63,745 nt of DNA from positions 1 through 63,745 of the forward strand of contig QKCC01000046.1 in NCBI GenBank assembly GCA_003245835.1, written 5' to 3'. This DNA is from Spirochaetales bacterium. Lineage in GTDB: Bacteria; Spirochaetota; Spirochaetia; UBA9216. Of the stretch, positions 8,815 to 18,931 are shown in pieces; the first letter of the stretch is position 1; each line of letters starts with the position of its first letter. The notes beneath the pieces are model-generated. The model worked only from the letters and a program-made list of their open reading frames with translations, made no database searches and was not told the DNA's origin. Made by a program: the position numbers and the translations under genes.

Positions 8815-10430
8815 TTCATAGTCCTTACGGCGCAGGCTCCGCATGCACCCAGTGTTATATTAAGCACTGCATCTGAAACATGGTATTTAACCTCCGCATT
8901 CTCATACAGCAAGGGTTCCGCTGTTCCAATCAGCGAATAATTGAAACTATGACTTTTATTTATATCAAGATTAACAGCAATCAGGATACTTTCGCCGCTG
9001 CCGTCCCTTCTTCTGCATACAATCAAGCTGTCGCATCCAGTATCAAAGAATTCGACATTTCCGGTCCAGCTAAGACTGGGCTCATTCTGCAGCAGCTTGT
9101 TTACAGCTGAAATAAATGCCCTGAAGTCGCGTTCTGACCCTTCCGGCATTATGCCTTTTCTTCCTATAAAATCTATTTTTTCTGAGACGCCGTCTTCATA
9201 CCCCTGAACAATACCGGTAATACCGGTCCCCATCAGCGCGCAGGCGGCGTATCGCGGAACGGAAGAACATGCTTTACCGAACAGCTGGGCGGCGGTACCG
9301 GTATCATGCGAAACAGGAGTAAGCAGATACCGGGCGATACCGGAAGATTTATGTATTGAATCAATGTATCTTTGGAGTCCCGGTGCAAACGGGTATTCCC
9401 AGCTGTTCCCTGTAACAAGGTTCAGTCCGTAATTCATTACAGCATCTTCTATATGGTAATCAGCCCCGAAAAATTCCGAAAGTATAATAACTTCAGGATA
9501 TTTTTTTCTTACAGCCGGCAAAAGCCATTTTATAAAGTTTTCGTTGGAGGAATGAAGATTATCGAGTCTTATCATTACCCGGCCTTCACCTGCGGCCCTG
9601 ATCCAGAATTCGACATAAGAATACATATATTCATACAATTCTTTTTTAACCGAAGGATCGGGATGATCATAATTTAAAAGCACTAGGTCTTCCCAGCTTA
9701 TCCAGCTGTTCTGATGATAACATCCGGCCCTTTTCATTTTGTCAGCCCGCTGCTTATCCGGAATTACCCATTCTGCATGCTTTGAACACAAAATATTGTC
9801 GCTTGATACATGGTTAAGAACGATATCGAGGCAGATTGTAATTCCCAGTTTCACAGCTTCTGCTGAAAAACTTTTAAAATCACCGACAGAATCTGCATAA
9901 GCGTTGTCTATACTGAATAAATCAGCGGCAGCATACGGGCTTTCAGAGGAACCCATCTTTGTAAAAGGCAGAATATGAACCGCGTTAAACCCAAGATCCT
10001 TTAAAGTCTTCAAGCCTCGCGTCCAGTCTTTCATCGTTCCCGAAACATTCGGTATAAGCGTATACATTGTAATGGTTTTCATGAAATCCGGATCCGCCAA
10101 TACCTGGTGATATTCCGCCGGTTCCCATTCAATATTATGATTGGTTTCTGCCGCGATACGCCAGGCTGATCGCCCGCCTCTGAGCCCGGACAGTTCAATC
10201 ACAAAAATCCCGTTTACCTTTTTGAACGGGATCATCTGCCAGTCTGCACTCATTGTATCTGTGTGCAGATAGACACGTTTAATTTCTTCTGCTTCCGCGA
10301 AGGCAACTTCAATCTGCAGTTTATCGCTTTCATACAATCGCTGAAGATGAGGTATTTTATCGATTGACTGACCGTTTACATATATTACAACATTATAATC
10401 ACGCTTCAGCAGTATATTATTTCTTGACAT
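8811..10430 (-). CDS. GH13 alpha-glucan-active enzyme, GlgE-like
   Basis: The 539-residue protein has an N-terminal beta-sandwich-like region (1 to about 110) and a GH13 barrel. Four conserved regions are visible: DIVLNH at about 202-207, the nucleophile Asp in VMIRLDNLH near 290, the acid/base Glu in ILSEF near 319, and VSHDTG near 374. The RLDNLHS signature resembles RVDNPH of GlgE-type maltosyltransferases more than ordinary amylases. From its place inside the glg operon it probably trims or rearranges maltodextrins released by phosphorylase, or transfers maltosyl units. Without a maltose-1-phosphate synthase in view, a true GlgE role is unproven. ATG at 10430 is preferred over TTG at 10442; it overlaps the end of glgP by 14 nt. 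Confidence 0.8.
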   Translation of the reverse strand: MSRNNILLKRDYNVVIYVNGQSIDKIPHLQRLYESDKLQIEVAFAEAEEIKRVYLHTDTMSADWQMIPFKKVNGIFVIELSGLRGGRSAWRIAAETNHNIEWEPAEYHQVLADPDFMKTITMYTLIPNVSGTMKDWTRGLKTLKDLGFNAVHILPFTKMGSSESPYAAADLFSIDNAYADSVGDFKSFSAEAVKLGITICLDIVLNHVSSDNILCSKHAEWVIPDKQRADKMKRAGCYHQNSWISWEDLVLLNYDHPDPSVKKELYEYMYSYVEFWIRAAGEGRVMIRLDNLHSSNENFIKWLLPAVRKKYPEVIILSEFFGADYHIEDAVMNYGLNLVTGNSWEYPFAPGLQRYIDSIHKSSGIARYLLTPVSHDTGTAAQLFGKACSSVPRYAACALMGTGITGIVQGYEDGVSEKIDFIGRKGIMPEGSERDFRAFISAVNKLLQNEPSLSWTGNVEFFDTGCDSLIVCRRRDGSGESILIAVNLDINKSHSFNYSLIGTAEPLLYENAEVKYHVSDAVLNITLGACGACAVRTMK

Positions 10431-12852
10431 GGCAGCTTTCAATTTTCCAGATATCCCTCGCGTATTCGTTTATTGTCCGGTCTGATGAAAATTTACCGGA
10501 GTTGGCTATATTCATAAGTGAAGACTGCAGCCAGGCTGTTCGGTCAAGGTATTTTTTCCCGGCCTCGGTCTGTACATCAATGTATGAACCAAGATCAGCC
10601 AGATGCATATAATAATCATGGTCAAGCAGGTGCCTGATCAGCATATCAAATATGTCCGGCTCGCTTATGTTGAAGTACCCGCTCCTCAGGAGCCGTATAA
10701 CATCATCAATCCGTCTGTCTGAAAGAATGGATTTAGGATCATAGTTCAGCCTCATCTGTTCCACTTCATCGGCCTTCAAACCGAAGATAAACATATTTTC
10801 TTCGCCGGCTTCCTCAAGTATTTCAATATTTGCCCCGTCGAGTGTTCCCATAGTCAGCGCACCGTTAAGCATGAACTTCATATTGCCCGTTCCTGAAGCT
10901 TCAGTTCCTGCTGTCGAGATCTGTTCCGAGAGTTCTGATGCAGGAAAAATTCTTTCTGCAAGCGATACGCTGTAGTTGGGCAGAAAAAACACTTTCAGCT
11001 TGCCGGCAATCGATCTGTCCCCGTTGATAACGTGACTTACATTATTGATAAGCTTGATAATTAGTTTTGCCGCGTCATATCCGGGCGCAGCTTTTCCGCT
11101 GAAAATAAATGTCCTCGGAGTGATTTCTTCACCGGCCCTTGCTTTATTGTAAAGTGATATAATATGCAGGATATTCAAAAACTGTCTTTTATATTCATGT
11201 ATCCGCTTCACCTGCACATCAAACATCGACGCCGGGTCAAGACTGAATCCCCATTTCTGTTTACAGTAATTCGAAAACATCACCTTATTCTCGTATTTAA
11301 CTTCACCGAGCCTTTCAAGAAACGAAGTGTCTTTTTTGTATTTTTCAAGTTTTTTAAGCTCATCAAGTTTTGTAATCCATTTTTCGCCTATTGCGTCGCT
11401 TATCAGCGTCGAAAGGTTTTTATTTGACTTAAGAAGCCATCTTCGCTGTGTTATTCCGTTTGTTTTATTATTAAAACGATCAGGGAACATCTCATAGAAA
11501 TCCGGGACCAGTTTTTCTTTAATCAGTTTTGAATGCAGTTCCGCCACACCGTTTACTGAATGTGAACCGAGTATCGCAAGAGGAGCCATCCTGACCCTCT
11601 TTTCTTCTCCTTCACTTATCAGCGACATATTAGAAAGCTTTCCCAGGTTTCCGGGATACCTGCCAGTAACCTTCTGCAGGAAAAAGTGGTTAATCTGGTA
11701 GATTATTTCAAGGTGCCTGGGCAGGTATTTTTCAAACATGGAGACGGGCCATGTCTCAAGGGCTTCGGGCATAAGAGTATGGTTTGTATAGCCGAAGGTC
11801 TCATTCGTAATCGACCAGGCTGTATCCCAGTCGATATCTTCTATATCAACCAGCAGTCTCATGAGCTCTGCCACAGCGATCGCCGGGTGTGTATCGTTCA
11901 GCTGAACCGCCATTTTTTTCGGAAATTCACTTATAGGAAGCTCGAAACGCTTAAACCTGCGGAAGATATCCTGCAGCGAAGCGCTGACAAAAAAGAACTG
12001 CTGCCGGAAACGAAGCTCCTTTCCGGAATAAATGGAATCGTTCGGGTACAGAACCTTTGTCAGGGTTTCAGCACGTACTTCATCATCCACCGAGTTGTAA
12101 TAGTCTCCTTCATTGAAGGCCTGGTAATCGAACTGCTCAGGGCTCTTTGAATCCCAAAGCCTGAGTGTATTAACCGTATTGCCGCCGTACCCGACTATTG
12201 GTGTATCATAGGGCGTAGCAACAATGTCCTGCGTATCTACCCAGAAGCATTTACCGAATTTATTTCTGGCAACCCGACCTCCGAATTTTACATTAACCTG
12301 AATATCGTTTCTGCGGATCTCCCAGGGGTTTCTGTATTTAAGCCAGTCGTCAGCTTCTTCAACCTGGTAACCGTTAACAATAGTCTGTTTAAAAAAACCA
12401 TATTTATATCTTAGCCCGTATCCGTAAGCCGGTATCTCGAGTGTTGCCAGTGAATCAAGAAAGCAGGCGGCAAGCCGTCCCAGGCCTCCGTTGCCGAGCC
12501 CGGAATCAACCGTTGCCGATTTAAGCTCTTCCCACATGATCCCTTCTTCTTCGATCATCTTCTCGACCTCGTTCTGAATTCCGAGATTGATCATATTATT
12601 CGACATAGCGCGTCCCATAAGGAATTCAAACGAAAAATAATTGACACTTTTGGCCTTTGTCGCTGCGTGGGTTTCTTTAGTGTCGAACCATCGCTCGATG
12701 ATCCTGTCCCTGATTGTCATTGCAAGTGCAATGTACTTGTCGGTACGGTGACTGTTTTCAAATGTTACAGCGAGGCTGTACTTCAGATGCTCATAAAAAC
12801 TGTCGCGTATAGCTTCTTTACTGTTTCCTTTTTTTAATATTTCTTTCTTCAA
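10417..12852 (-). CDS. glgP: Glycogen/starch phosphorylase (GT35)
   Basis: An 811-residue protein of normal length for the family. The pyridoxal-phosphate lysine sits in the hallmark segment EASGTGNMKFMLNGAL, followed by MGTLDGANIEI. The N-terminal half has VDSGLGNGGLGRLAACFLDS, the usual active-site glycine-rich block. It releases glucose-1-phosphate from glycogen ends. Its ATG overlaps the stop of the debranching enzyme by 4 nt (12849-12852), so the two are translationally coupled, which suits their joint role in glycogen breakdown. Confidence 0.96.
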   Translation of the reverse strand: MKKEILKKGNSKEAIRDSFYEHLKYSLAVTFENSHRTDKYIALAMTIRDRIIERWFDTKETHAATKAKSVNYFSFEFLMGRAMSNNMINLGIQNEVEKMIEEEGIMWEELKSATVDSGLGNGGLGRLAACFLDSLATLEIPAYGYGLRYKYGFFKQTIVNGYQVEEADDWLKYRNPWEIRRNDIQVNVKFGGRVARNKFGKCFWVDTQDIVATPYDTPIVGYGGNTVNTLRLWDSKSPEQFDYQAFNEGDYYNSVDDEVRAETLTKVLYPNDSIYSGKELRFRQQFFFVSASLQDIFRRFKRFELPISEFPKKMAVQLNDTHPAIAVAELMRLLVDIEDIDWDTAWSITNETFGYTNHTLMPEALETWPVSMFEKYLPRHLEIIYQINHFFLQKVTGRYPGNLGKLSNMSLISEGEEKRVRMAPLAILGSHSVNGVAELHSKLIKEKLVPDFYEMFPDRFNNKTNGITQRRWLLKSNKNLSTLISDAIGEKWITKLDELKKLEKYKKDTSFLERLGEVKYENKVMFSNYCKQKWGFSLDPASMFDVQVKRIHEYKRQFLNILHIISLYNKARAGEEITPRTFIFSGKAAPGYDAAKLIIKLINNVSHVINGDRSIAGKLKVFFLPNYSVSLAERIFPASELSEQISTAGTEASGTGNMKFMLNGALTMGTLDGANIEILEEAGEENMFIFGLKADEVEQMRLNYDPKSILSDRRIDDVIRLLRSGYFNISEPDIFDMLIRHLLDHDYYMHLADLGSYIDVQTEAGKKYLDRTAWLQSSLMNIANSGKFSSDRTINEYARDIWKIESCHVKK

Positions 12853-14834
12853 TTTCGTTCCCTCTTTATTATTTCAGCTGCTCTCAATATTTCTCCGCAG
12901 CTCCATGCCTGTGCAAAACATCCCTTCCCGGTACCCGGAGCCAATCCGTCGAATATTTCGGATACGGAACCCCAGCCGTCACGGAAAAGATGAACCGATA
13001 AAAAATTATTAATGTAATTACCCCAGAAGTTTCGTGTTTTTTCCTGATTTTCCGAAACAAGCAGCGATGTTTCTACCATTATTCCGAGCGGCCACGGCCA
13101 GACCGTTCCCTGATGATATTTGCTGTCCCTTTCATCAGGACCGCCGGAATAAAATTCTGCAAAATCAGGGTCGCCCGGAGCGAGGGTTCTTAACCCCATA
13201 TCCGTCAGGAGATACTTTTCTGCCGCTGCTGCGACCGCCTTTCTTTTTTCCAAATCAAGCAGACCGTTCCTGGCAGATGAAGCAAAAAGCATGTTCGGCC
13301 TGATTTTCATATCAGGACCAAATTCGTTGACTGTATCCGAAAGATATCCGTAATCGTTAAGCCAGAACTTTTCAGTGAACTTCTCCGGAAATGCCTCAAT
13401 TCTATTAGCTATATTCTTTTCAGGTTTATTGCCGGCCATCCTGTCGAGTGATTCTATAAGTTTGAGAGCATCGTACCAGAGCGCGTTAAGCTCAACCGCG
13501 TATCCGTAGCGCGGCGTTACCGGCCTTCCCCATGCTGTGGCATCCATCCAGGTCAGCTGAGTATCGGGACTGCCGGAATAGACAAGACCGTCGGAATCCA
13601 GCTCTGCATGCTCAACCCTGTTTTCGATAAAGGCTCCGGCAACCGCTCTGACAGCAGGAAGAAACCTTCCGGTAAGAACTGCTTTTTCATCATTATTACG
13701 GCCGTAACCGAAATCGATCAGCTTGTTTATTGCCCAGCAGAACAGCAGACCGGCATCGATTGAGTTATAAGAGGTGAATCCCTGTGTATCTCCCAGGGTA
13801 TTCGGCAGAAGCCCGTCTTTAATCATAGAAATATAATCACTCAATATCCGGATACCTTGCTCAGTTTTTCCGCTGTAAAAAGTGAGCCCGGGAAGGGCTA
13901 TCATCGTATCTCTGCCCCATTCGCCGAACCATGGGTAACCGGCATTTATGGAATTTTTTCCGGAGGGATTACGAAGCAGAAAATGGGCAGACTGGCGCCT
14001 TAATAGTTCTATACTGCTTTCGGGTTCTGAATAGCCTTTATACCTTGATGCAGTTTCTTTGCGGTAGTAATCCAGGAGATCGCCGCAGGCCTTACCCGCG
14101 CCGACGATACCGACTTTTATGACAAATGGTACTCCCTTTTTAAGCACTATGGACACAGTTCCGGGCACAAAACGATCTTCAATCCATTCGAGTCCGCGGT
14201 CCTTTTCGTCGATGTAGCATATATTTTTATCCCAGTAAAAACCCTCTTCATACTCCCATTCTCCCGAAAACCGTATTTCTGTCGACGGGAAACCTGTATA
14301 TGGAGCGATGGTTAATGAATCACCGGACTGTACTGCTGTTCTATTTATGCTGCTGTTTTCAAAAGTCAGGTTATGGCTGTTTCTGCACGAAAAAAGAAAT
14401 TTCAAATCTGCATTTACAACAGCATCACCGTCTTCGAGGGTATACACTATCCATACTGCGGATTCTTCCCTCCGCATGAAAACCTCTTTTTTCAAGCTGC
14501 AGCTGCTGTTTTTGTATACCCAATGCGGGAACGGAAGAAGTACGGCTTCGTCAAGCGCTCTCCATCCTTCCGGATAGAAAGCGCCGGGGTATCTGGTTAT
14601 TCCCGTCAGAATCGGTTCCCGGCTGTTAAGTATGATATCTACAGATGAAAGTATATGAAAGCGGCCTTCGAAGCCTTCAACAGGGGCTACAAGCAGTCCG
14701 TGATACTTTCTGTTATTCAGTTCAATTATACTCGATGAAGCGTAGGCTCCGGCATTGTTAGTCTCGAGCCATTCGATACTTCCGTGGGTGTCAGGAAAAA
14801 AAGGTGCCTTAAATTTACCATTTAAACTATTCAT
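12849..14834 (-). CDS. Glycogen debranching enzyme (amylo-alpha-1,6-glucosidase, GH133 type)
   Basis: The 661-residue protein has an N-terminal domain with the ETNNAGAYASSSI and NNRKYHGLLVAP motifs characteristic of archaeal and bacterial GDE proteins. A C-terminal (alpha/alpha)6 barrel carries WFGEWGRDTMIALPG, LTWMDA and GTVWPWPLG. It removes the alpha-1,6 branch points that block phosphorylase. It abuts glgB (stop at 14835-14837, ATG at 14834) and overlaps glgP. This is not the GlgX (isoamylase-like GH13) solution used by enterobacteria. Confidence 0.92.
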   Translation of the reverse strand: MNSLNGKFKAPFFPDTHGSIEWLETNNAGAYASSSIIELNNRKYHGLLVAPVEGFEGRFHILSSVDIILNSREPILTGITRYPGAFYPEGWRALDEAVLLPFPHWVYKNSSCSLKKEVFMRREESAVWIVYTLEDGDAVVNADLKFLFSCRNSHNLTFENSSINRTAVQSGDSLTIAPYTGFPSTEIRFSGEWEYEEGFYWDKNICYIDEKDRGLEWIEDRFVPGTVSIVLKKGVPFVIKVGIVGAGKACGDLLDYYRKETASRYKGYSEPESSIELLRRQSAHFLLRNPSGKNSINAGYPWFGEWGRDTMIALPGLTFYSGKTEQGIRILSDYISMIKDGLLPNTLGDTQGFTSYNSIDAGLLFCWAINKLIDFGYGRNNDEKAVLTGRFLPAVRAVAGAFIENRVEHAELDSDGLVYSGSPDTQLTWMDATAWGRPVTPRYGYAVELNALWYDALKLIESLDRMAGNKPEKNIANRIEAFPEKFTEKFWLNDYGYLSDTVNEFGPDMKIRPNMLFASSARNGLLDLEKRKAVAAAAEKYLLTDMGLRTLAPGDPDFAEFYSGGPDERDSKYHQGTVWPWPLGIMVETSLLVSENQEKTRNFWGNYINNFLSVHLFRDGWGSVSEIFDGLAPGTGKGCFAQAWSCGEILRAAEIIKRERN

Positions 14835-16814
14835 CTAATCAATCCGTTTAAACACTAAACCGGTTCGTGCAGGGAGGTAAAGCCTCAGCCTTGTCTTTCC
14901 GTCGCCATCCGTGACGGTATCAAGCTCAAGCTGTTCAGGAACCCTTCCCTGTCCGTCATAATCAACCGAATCAGTATTAAAAACAAGCCCCCATCTGCCT
15001 TTTTTAACGCAAATACCATAGTGCGTAAATGATACAGATTGGTTGATATTAATTACGTATATAAGGCCGCCCCTAATATATGCGAGCACACCGTCGTGAT
15101 TGTTGCAGTGTTTAAGCTCTGCAGACGAATCGTTCAGCGAGCTGCTGCATTTATGAATCATATCAGCAGTGAACTTATTGAGCCTGTAGTATCTTAGACC
15201 GGGATTGTCCGAAAGCGACCACTGCCGCCTCGCGTAGTGATAACTCCAGTTGTTGCCTTCTCTAGGAAAGTCGATCCACTCGGGGTGTCCGAACTCATTT
15301 CCCATGAAGCACATATATCCGTCGCCGCCGGCGGAAAAAGTCAGAAGATTAATCAGCTTGTAATAAGCAATGCCCCGGTCTGCTGAAAGTGATTCACAGT
15401 CAACCGACATGTCCGTGTACATCGCGGAATCCATAAGTCTGAACAGAATAGTCTTGTCGCCTACAAGTGCCTGATCATGGCTTTCAGAATAGGCAATATG
15501 CTTTTCACCGTAACGCCTGTTGCTGAGCACTTCCCAGAATTCCGATACCCGCCAGTCCTCATCCTTCCTGTCCTTTATGATTTTAATCCAGTAATCCGGC
15601 AGTCCCATTGTAAGCCTGTAGTCGAATCCGCAACCGCCGTCCTCCGGCGGCTTCCCCATTCCGGGCATACCGCTCATATCTTCGGCGATAGTTAGCGCAT
15701 CGGTATTTATGCCGTGTACCAGATCATTCGCAAGGCTGAGATACAAAAAGGCATCCTCATCAACATTGCTGCCGAAATATTTGTCGTAATGATCGAATGC
15801 CGCCCCGAGTCCGTGATCGTTGTAAAGCATGCTTGTAACTCCGTCGAAACGGAAGCCGTCAAGCCTGTACTCCTCGATCCAGAACCTGCAGTTGGAAAGA
15901 AGAAAATTACGGACTTCGTGTTTTCCGTAGTCAAAGCATCGTGAATCCCAGGCCGGATGTGTTCCTTTATGATTGCCGTGAAAATACAGAAAATTACTTC
16001 CGTCCTGAAATCCGATGCCTTCGACCTCGTTTTTTACCGCGTGGCTGTGTACGAGGTCCATTATCACTCTGATCCCGTTTTTATGGCATTCATCTACAAG
16101 CTGTTTAAACTCTTCAGGGGTTCCGTAGCGTGAAGAAAGCGCGAAAAAGCTGGAAACCTGGTATCCGAACGAAGCATAATACGGATGTTCCATCAGTGCC
16201 ATAAGCTGGATTGTGTTGAACCCGCCGGCTGCAATCCTGGGCAGGATGTTCTCCCTGAATTCGCTGAATGTGCCTATGCCGCCGTGCTCACGGGCCATTC
16301 CGATGTGAGCCTCGTAGATGACCGGCGGAAGATTTTTAGGTATGTAACTCTCAATCTGCCAGCTGTACTGCTCGGGCGGCTGCCATACCTGTGCCGTGAA
16401 AATATAGGTAACAGGATCCTGAACGACCCGTCTTGCATAGGCCGGAATCCGATCCCCGCTTCCGCCGGGCCAGGAAATATACAGCCTGTAATGGCTGCCG
16501 TGAGACAGAACATCAAGCGGAACCTTTATTTCCCAGTCACCGTAATGATTGAGCCGGCTGAAACTGAATCTGTCATCAGGCTGCCATCCCGAACTGTCGC
16601 AAAGCAGTCTGATTGATTCGGCATTTGGAGCCCACTCCCTTATTACAGTCATTCCATCTTCGTAATGCTCACCATAATAACGATGGGCAAACGAGAAGCC
16701 TGCATTTTTATAGAGAGAGGTTTTTAACGTACTGAAATGCCGTATCCTTGATTTAATCTGGCTGCTGTAGGGTTCTAACCAGGGATCCTTCTTTATTATT
16801 TCGGGAACTTTCAC
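14835..16814 (-). CDS. glgB: 1,4-alpha-glucan branching enzyme, eukaryotic-like GH13_8 type
   Basis: The 659-residue protein introduces alpha-1,6 branches. It resembles eukaryotic GBE1/SBE-type enzymes rather than the usual bacterial GlgB: it has YEAHIGMAREHGGIGTFSEF, the run LMALMEHPYYASFGYQVSSF, and FLYFHGNHKGTHPAWDSRCF. Catalytic residues are seen in DGFRFDGVTSM (nucleophile), EDMSGMPG (acid/base) and YSESHDQAL. The N-terminal CBM48 covers about residues 60-150. It starts 9 nt downstream of the glgC stop on the minus strand and abuts the debranching enzyme, inside one operon. Confidence 0.93.
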   Translation of the reverse strand: MKVPEIIKKDPWLEPYSSQIKSRIRHFSTLKTSLYKNAGFSFAHRYYGEHYEDGMTVIREWAPNAESIRLLCDSSGWQPDDRFSFSRLNHYGDWEIKVPLDVLSHGSHYRLYISWPGGSGDRIPAYARRVVQDPVTYIFTAQVWQPPEQYSWQIESYIPKNLPPVIYEAHIGMAREHGGIGTFSEFRENILPRIAAGGFNTIQLMALMEHPYYASFGYQVSSFFALSSRYGTPEEFKQLVDECHKNGIRVIMDLVHSHAVKNEVEGIGFQDGSNFLYFHGNHKGTHPAWDSRCFDYGKHEVRNFLLSNCRFWIEEYRLDGFRFDGVTSMLYNDHGLGAAFDHYDKYFGSNVDEDAFLYLSLANDLVHGINTDALTIAEDMSGMPGMGKPPEDGGCGFDYRLTMGLPDYWIKIIKDRKDEDWRVSEFWEVLSNRRYGEKHIAYSESHDQALVGDKTILFRLMDSAMYTDMSVDCESLSADRGIAYYKLINLLTFSAGGDGYMCFMGNEFGHPEWIDFPREGNNWSYHYARRQWSLSDNPGLRYYRLNKFTADMIHKCSSSLNDSSAELKHCNNHDGVLAYIRGGLIYVININQSVSFTHYGICVKKGRWGLVFNTDSVDYDGQGRVPEQLELDTVTDGDGKTRLRLYLPARTGLVFKRID

Positions 16815-16823
16815 TGTTCCCCG

Positions 16824-18107
16824 CTAAATTACTGTTCCGTCTTTAATTACGGCGCCCTTGTGAATAATAATTATCCCGTCCACAATATGGTAGTTTCCAT
16901 AATCTCCGTCCCGGCGTGAATCAGCGTCGATTCCGATTCTGCATGCCGATCCGATTCGGGCATTTTTATCGATGATTGCGCCCTTGATGACCGATCCGCG
17001 TCCGATACCTATATCCGGTATACCCATTTCCCGGTTGTGATCACGATCCTCGCGCGTCTCATACCAGTCGGAACCCATACAGTATACACCGTCAAGCGAA
17101 GCGCCCTCACTGATAATCGTTCTTACTCCGACGATGGAATAATTTATGTATGCGTCTGTGATTATTGAGCCCTCAGCCGCAAGCGAATGCTTGAATACAC
17201 ATGAATTTATCTTTGATGGAGGAAGGTTCCTTCTGTGGGTAAACACAGGTTTTTCTTCATCATACAGATTGAATTTCGGATGTGAAGAAGCAAGGTTAAG
17301 GTTGGCTTCGTAAAAACTCTTTATTGTTCCGATGTCTTCCCAGTATCCGTCGTATACATAGGCCAGGACCTTTTTATTCCTGATTGCGTCCGGGATTATT
17401 TCCTTGCCGAAATCAGTCGAATCATTTTTAAGACATTCTTCCATCGCGTCAGCATTGAAAATATAGATACCCATGGATGCAAGGTATTCCTTCCTGCCGT
17501 CCTCTTCGCGCCTGCTCTGTATTCCTTCCGATTCGGGTATTTTTAACTCTGATATATCAAGGTCGGGACCCGGTTTCTCAAGAAACGAATCAATTTTCTT
17601 ATCGCTGTCGATTTTAAGGATTCCAAGCTGGTTTGCATCCGTTCTGCTCACCGGAGTAGCCGCAATCGTGATATCGGCGCCGCTTTGTTTATGCTGTCGC
17701 AAAAATGCAGTCAAATCCATATTGTAAAGCTGGTCGCCTGAAAGGATCATGTAGTAATCGGGATTATGCATTTCATAATTTTTCCAGTTCTTCCGAACTG
17801 CGTCTGCAGTTCCTTCGTACCAGCCGCTCTGTGCGCTTTTCTGGGTAGCCGCGAGAATTTCAACAAACCCCCTTGAAAAACCGTCAAACTGGTAGGACCT
17901 GTTTATATGAAAGTTCAGAGAAGCTGATTCAAACTGGGTCAGTATAAAAATTCGTCTAAGTCCTGAATTTATACAGTTTGAAATAGCAATATCAATAAGC
18001 CTTGATTTTCCGCCGAAAGGTACCGCCGGTTTCGCTCTGTCTGCAGTCAGGGGATACAGTCTTGTACCCTTCCCGCCACCCAATATGATGCATAATACAT
18101 TATCCAT
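16824..18107 (-). CDS. glgC: Glucose-1-phosphate adenylyltransferase (ADP-glucose pyrophosphorylase)
   Basis: First gene of the glycogen operon and its committed step: glucose-1-phosphate plus ATP gives ADP-glucose. The 427-residue protein has the N-terminal nucleotidyltransferase loop GGGKGTRLYPLT with KPAVPFGG, the WYEGTADAVRKN substrate motif, SGDQLYNMD, and a C-terminal left-handed beta-helix with hexapeptide-like repeats from about residue 300. A GAGGAG ribosome site lies 6 nt before the ATG. A strong promoter lies upstream, in the region shared with the divergent lipB. Confidence 0.95.
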   Translation of the reverse strand: MDNVLCIILGGGKGTRLYPLTADRAKPAVPFGGKSRLIDIAISNCINSGLRRIFILTQFESASLNFHINRSYQFDGFSRGFVEILAATQKSAQSGWYEGTADAVRKNWKNYEMHNPDYYMILSGDQLYNMDLTAFLRQHKQSGADITIAATPVSRTDANQLGILKIDSDKKIDSFLEKPGPDLDISELKIPESEGIQSRREEDGRKEYLASMGIYIFNADAMEECLKNDSTDFGKEIIPDAIRNKKVLAYVYDGYWEDIGTIKSFYEANLNLASSHPKFNLYDEEKPVFTHRRNLPPSKINSCVFKHSLAAEGSIITDAYINYSIVGVRTIISEGASLDGVYCMGSDWYETREDRDHNREMGIPDIGIGRGSVIKGAIIDKNARIGSACRIGIDADSRRDGDYGNYHIVDGIIIIHKGAVIKDGTVI

Positions 18108-18127
18108 TCGTTACTCCTCTTTTTTTA

Positions 18128-18156
18128 ATTATAACTCCGCATTATTTTGAACGCAA
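18128..18156 (-). promoter_or_regulatory. Promoter of the glycogen operon
   Basis: On the minus strand TTGCGT (18156-18151), a 17-nt spacer and a consensus TATAAT (18133-18128) precede glgC. The leader then carries a clear GAGGAG ribosome site. Confidence 0.7.
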
Positions 18157-18202
18157 ATCAGATTTTAGTATATTAACCAGCTTCCGTCCACAGTAATAAA
18201 AA

Positions 18203-18238
18203 TTGCTTTTGACTGTAAAAAAATGATATATTTTTATT
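18203..18238 (+). promoter_or_regulatory. Promoter placing the lipB ATG at the transcription start
   Basis: TTGCTT (18203-18208), an 18-nt spacer and TATATT (18227-18232) are followed by 6 nt and the lipB ATG. There is no ribosome site. This fits a leaderless transcript. Confidence 0.55.
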
Positions 18239-18931
18239 ATGAATTTAAACCTTGTCGATCTCGGCCGGATGCCGTACTCAGAAGCCCTTGCAGTACAGAA
18301 AGCAGCTGTAGAAAGAGTCCGAAATCACGAAATAGACAATACACTCTTTCTTGTAGAACATCCGCCTGTCCTTACCCTTGGAAGGCGCGCAGAGCGAAAG
18401 AACATCCTCGTCTCTGATGAAGTCCTTCATGAAGCCGGGGTCGAACTGTTCAATATCGAACGCGGAGGGGACGTCACATATCACGGTCCGGGACAGCTTG
18501 TGGGGTACCCGATTCTGAGACTTTCCGAATTCGGACAGGACCTTCATAAATATGTGTCCGATATTGAAGAGGTCTTTGTCAGGCTGCTTCTTGACTGTTA
18601 TGGTATCGAAACTGCAAAAGAAAAAGGCAAATACACCGGCGTTTACATCGAGAGCAGAAAGATAACCGCTATCGGAATAGCGGTAAGAAAATGGATTAGT
18701 TATCACGGTTTTGCATTCAACGTCAGTACCAACCTGAAGCATTTTGACTGGATAATTCCCTGCGGACTTGCAGACAGGAGTGTCACCTCGCTTGAAAAGG
18801 AAACCGGCCGAACAACTGATTTTGAAAATGTTAAAATGCAGACTGCTGAATATTTCTCAAAAGTTTTCAGCACCGGGATAGTCCCTAAAAAACTGTACGA
18901 GGTACTTGATGAAGATTACAAACAGGCCTGA
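18239..18931 (+). CDS. lipB: Octanoyl-[acyl-carrier-protein] transferase
   Basis: The 230-residue protein moves the octanoyl group from acyl carrier protein to lipoyl domains. It has the [18 protein letters not shown] block with the substrate-binding glycines, the KYTGVYI segment, FAFNVSTNL, and [13 protein letters not shown] with the catalytic Cys followed by the conserved region. The reading frame ends inside lipA, overlapping it by 23 nt. With lipA it makes lipoate for glycine cleavage or 2-oxoacid dehydrogenase complexes, which would fit glycine as a product of purine breakdown. That link is inference, since no lipoyl enzyme is in the window. Confidence 0.94.
   Translation: MNLNLVDLGRMPYSEALAVQKAAVERVRNHEIDNTLFLVEHPPVLTLGRRAERKNILVSDEVLHEAGVELFNIERGGDVTYHGPGQLVGYPILRLSEFGQDLHKYVSDIEEVFVRLLLDCYGIETAKEKGKYTGVYIESRKITAIGIAVRKWISYHGFAFNVSTNLKHFDWIIPCGLADRSVTSLEKETGRTTDFENVKMQTAEYFSKVFSTGIVPKKLYEVLDEDYKQA

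Noticed and set aside
18134-18156. TTTGCGTTCAAA near the glgC -35 as another copy of the operator
   Set aside because: Only the TTTGCG half matches; symmetry and spacing differ from the other sites.
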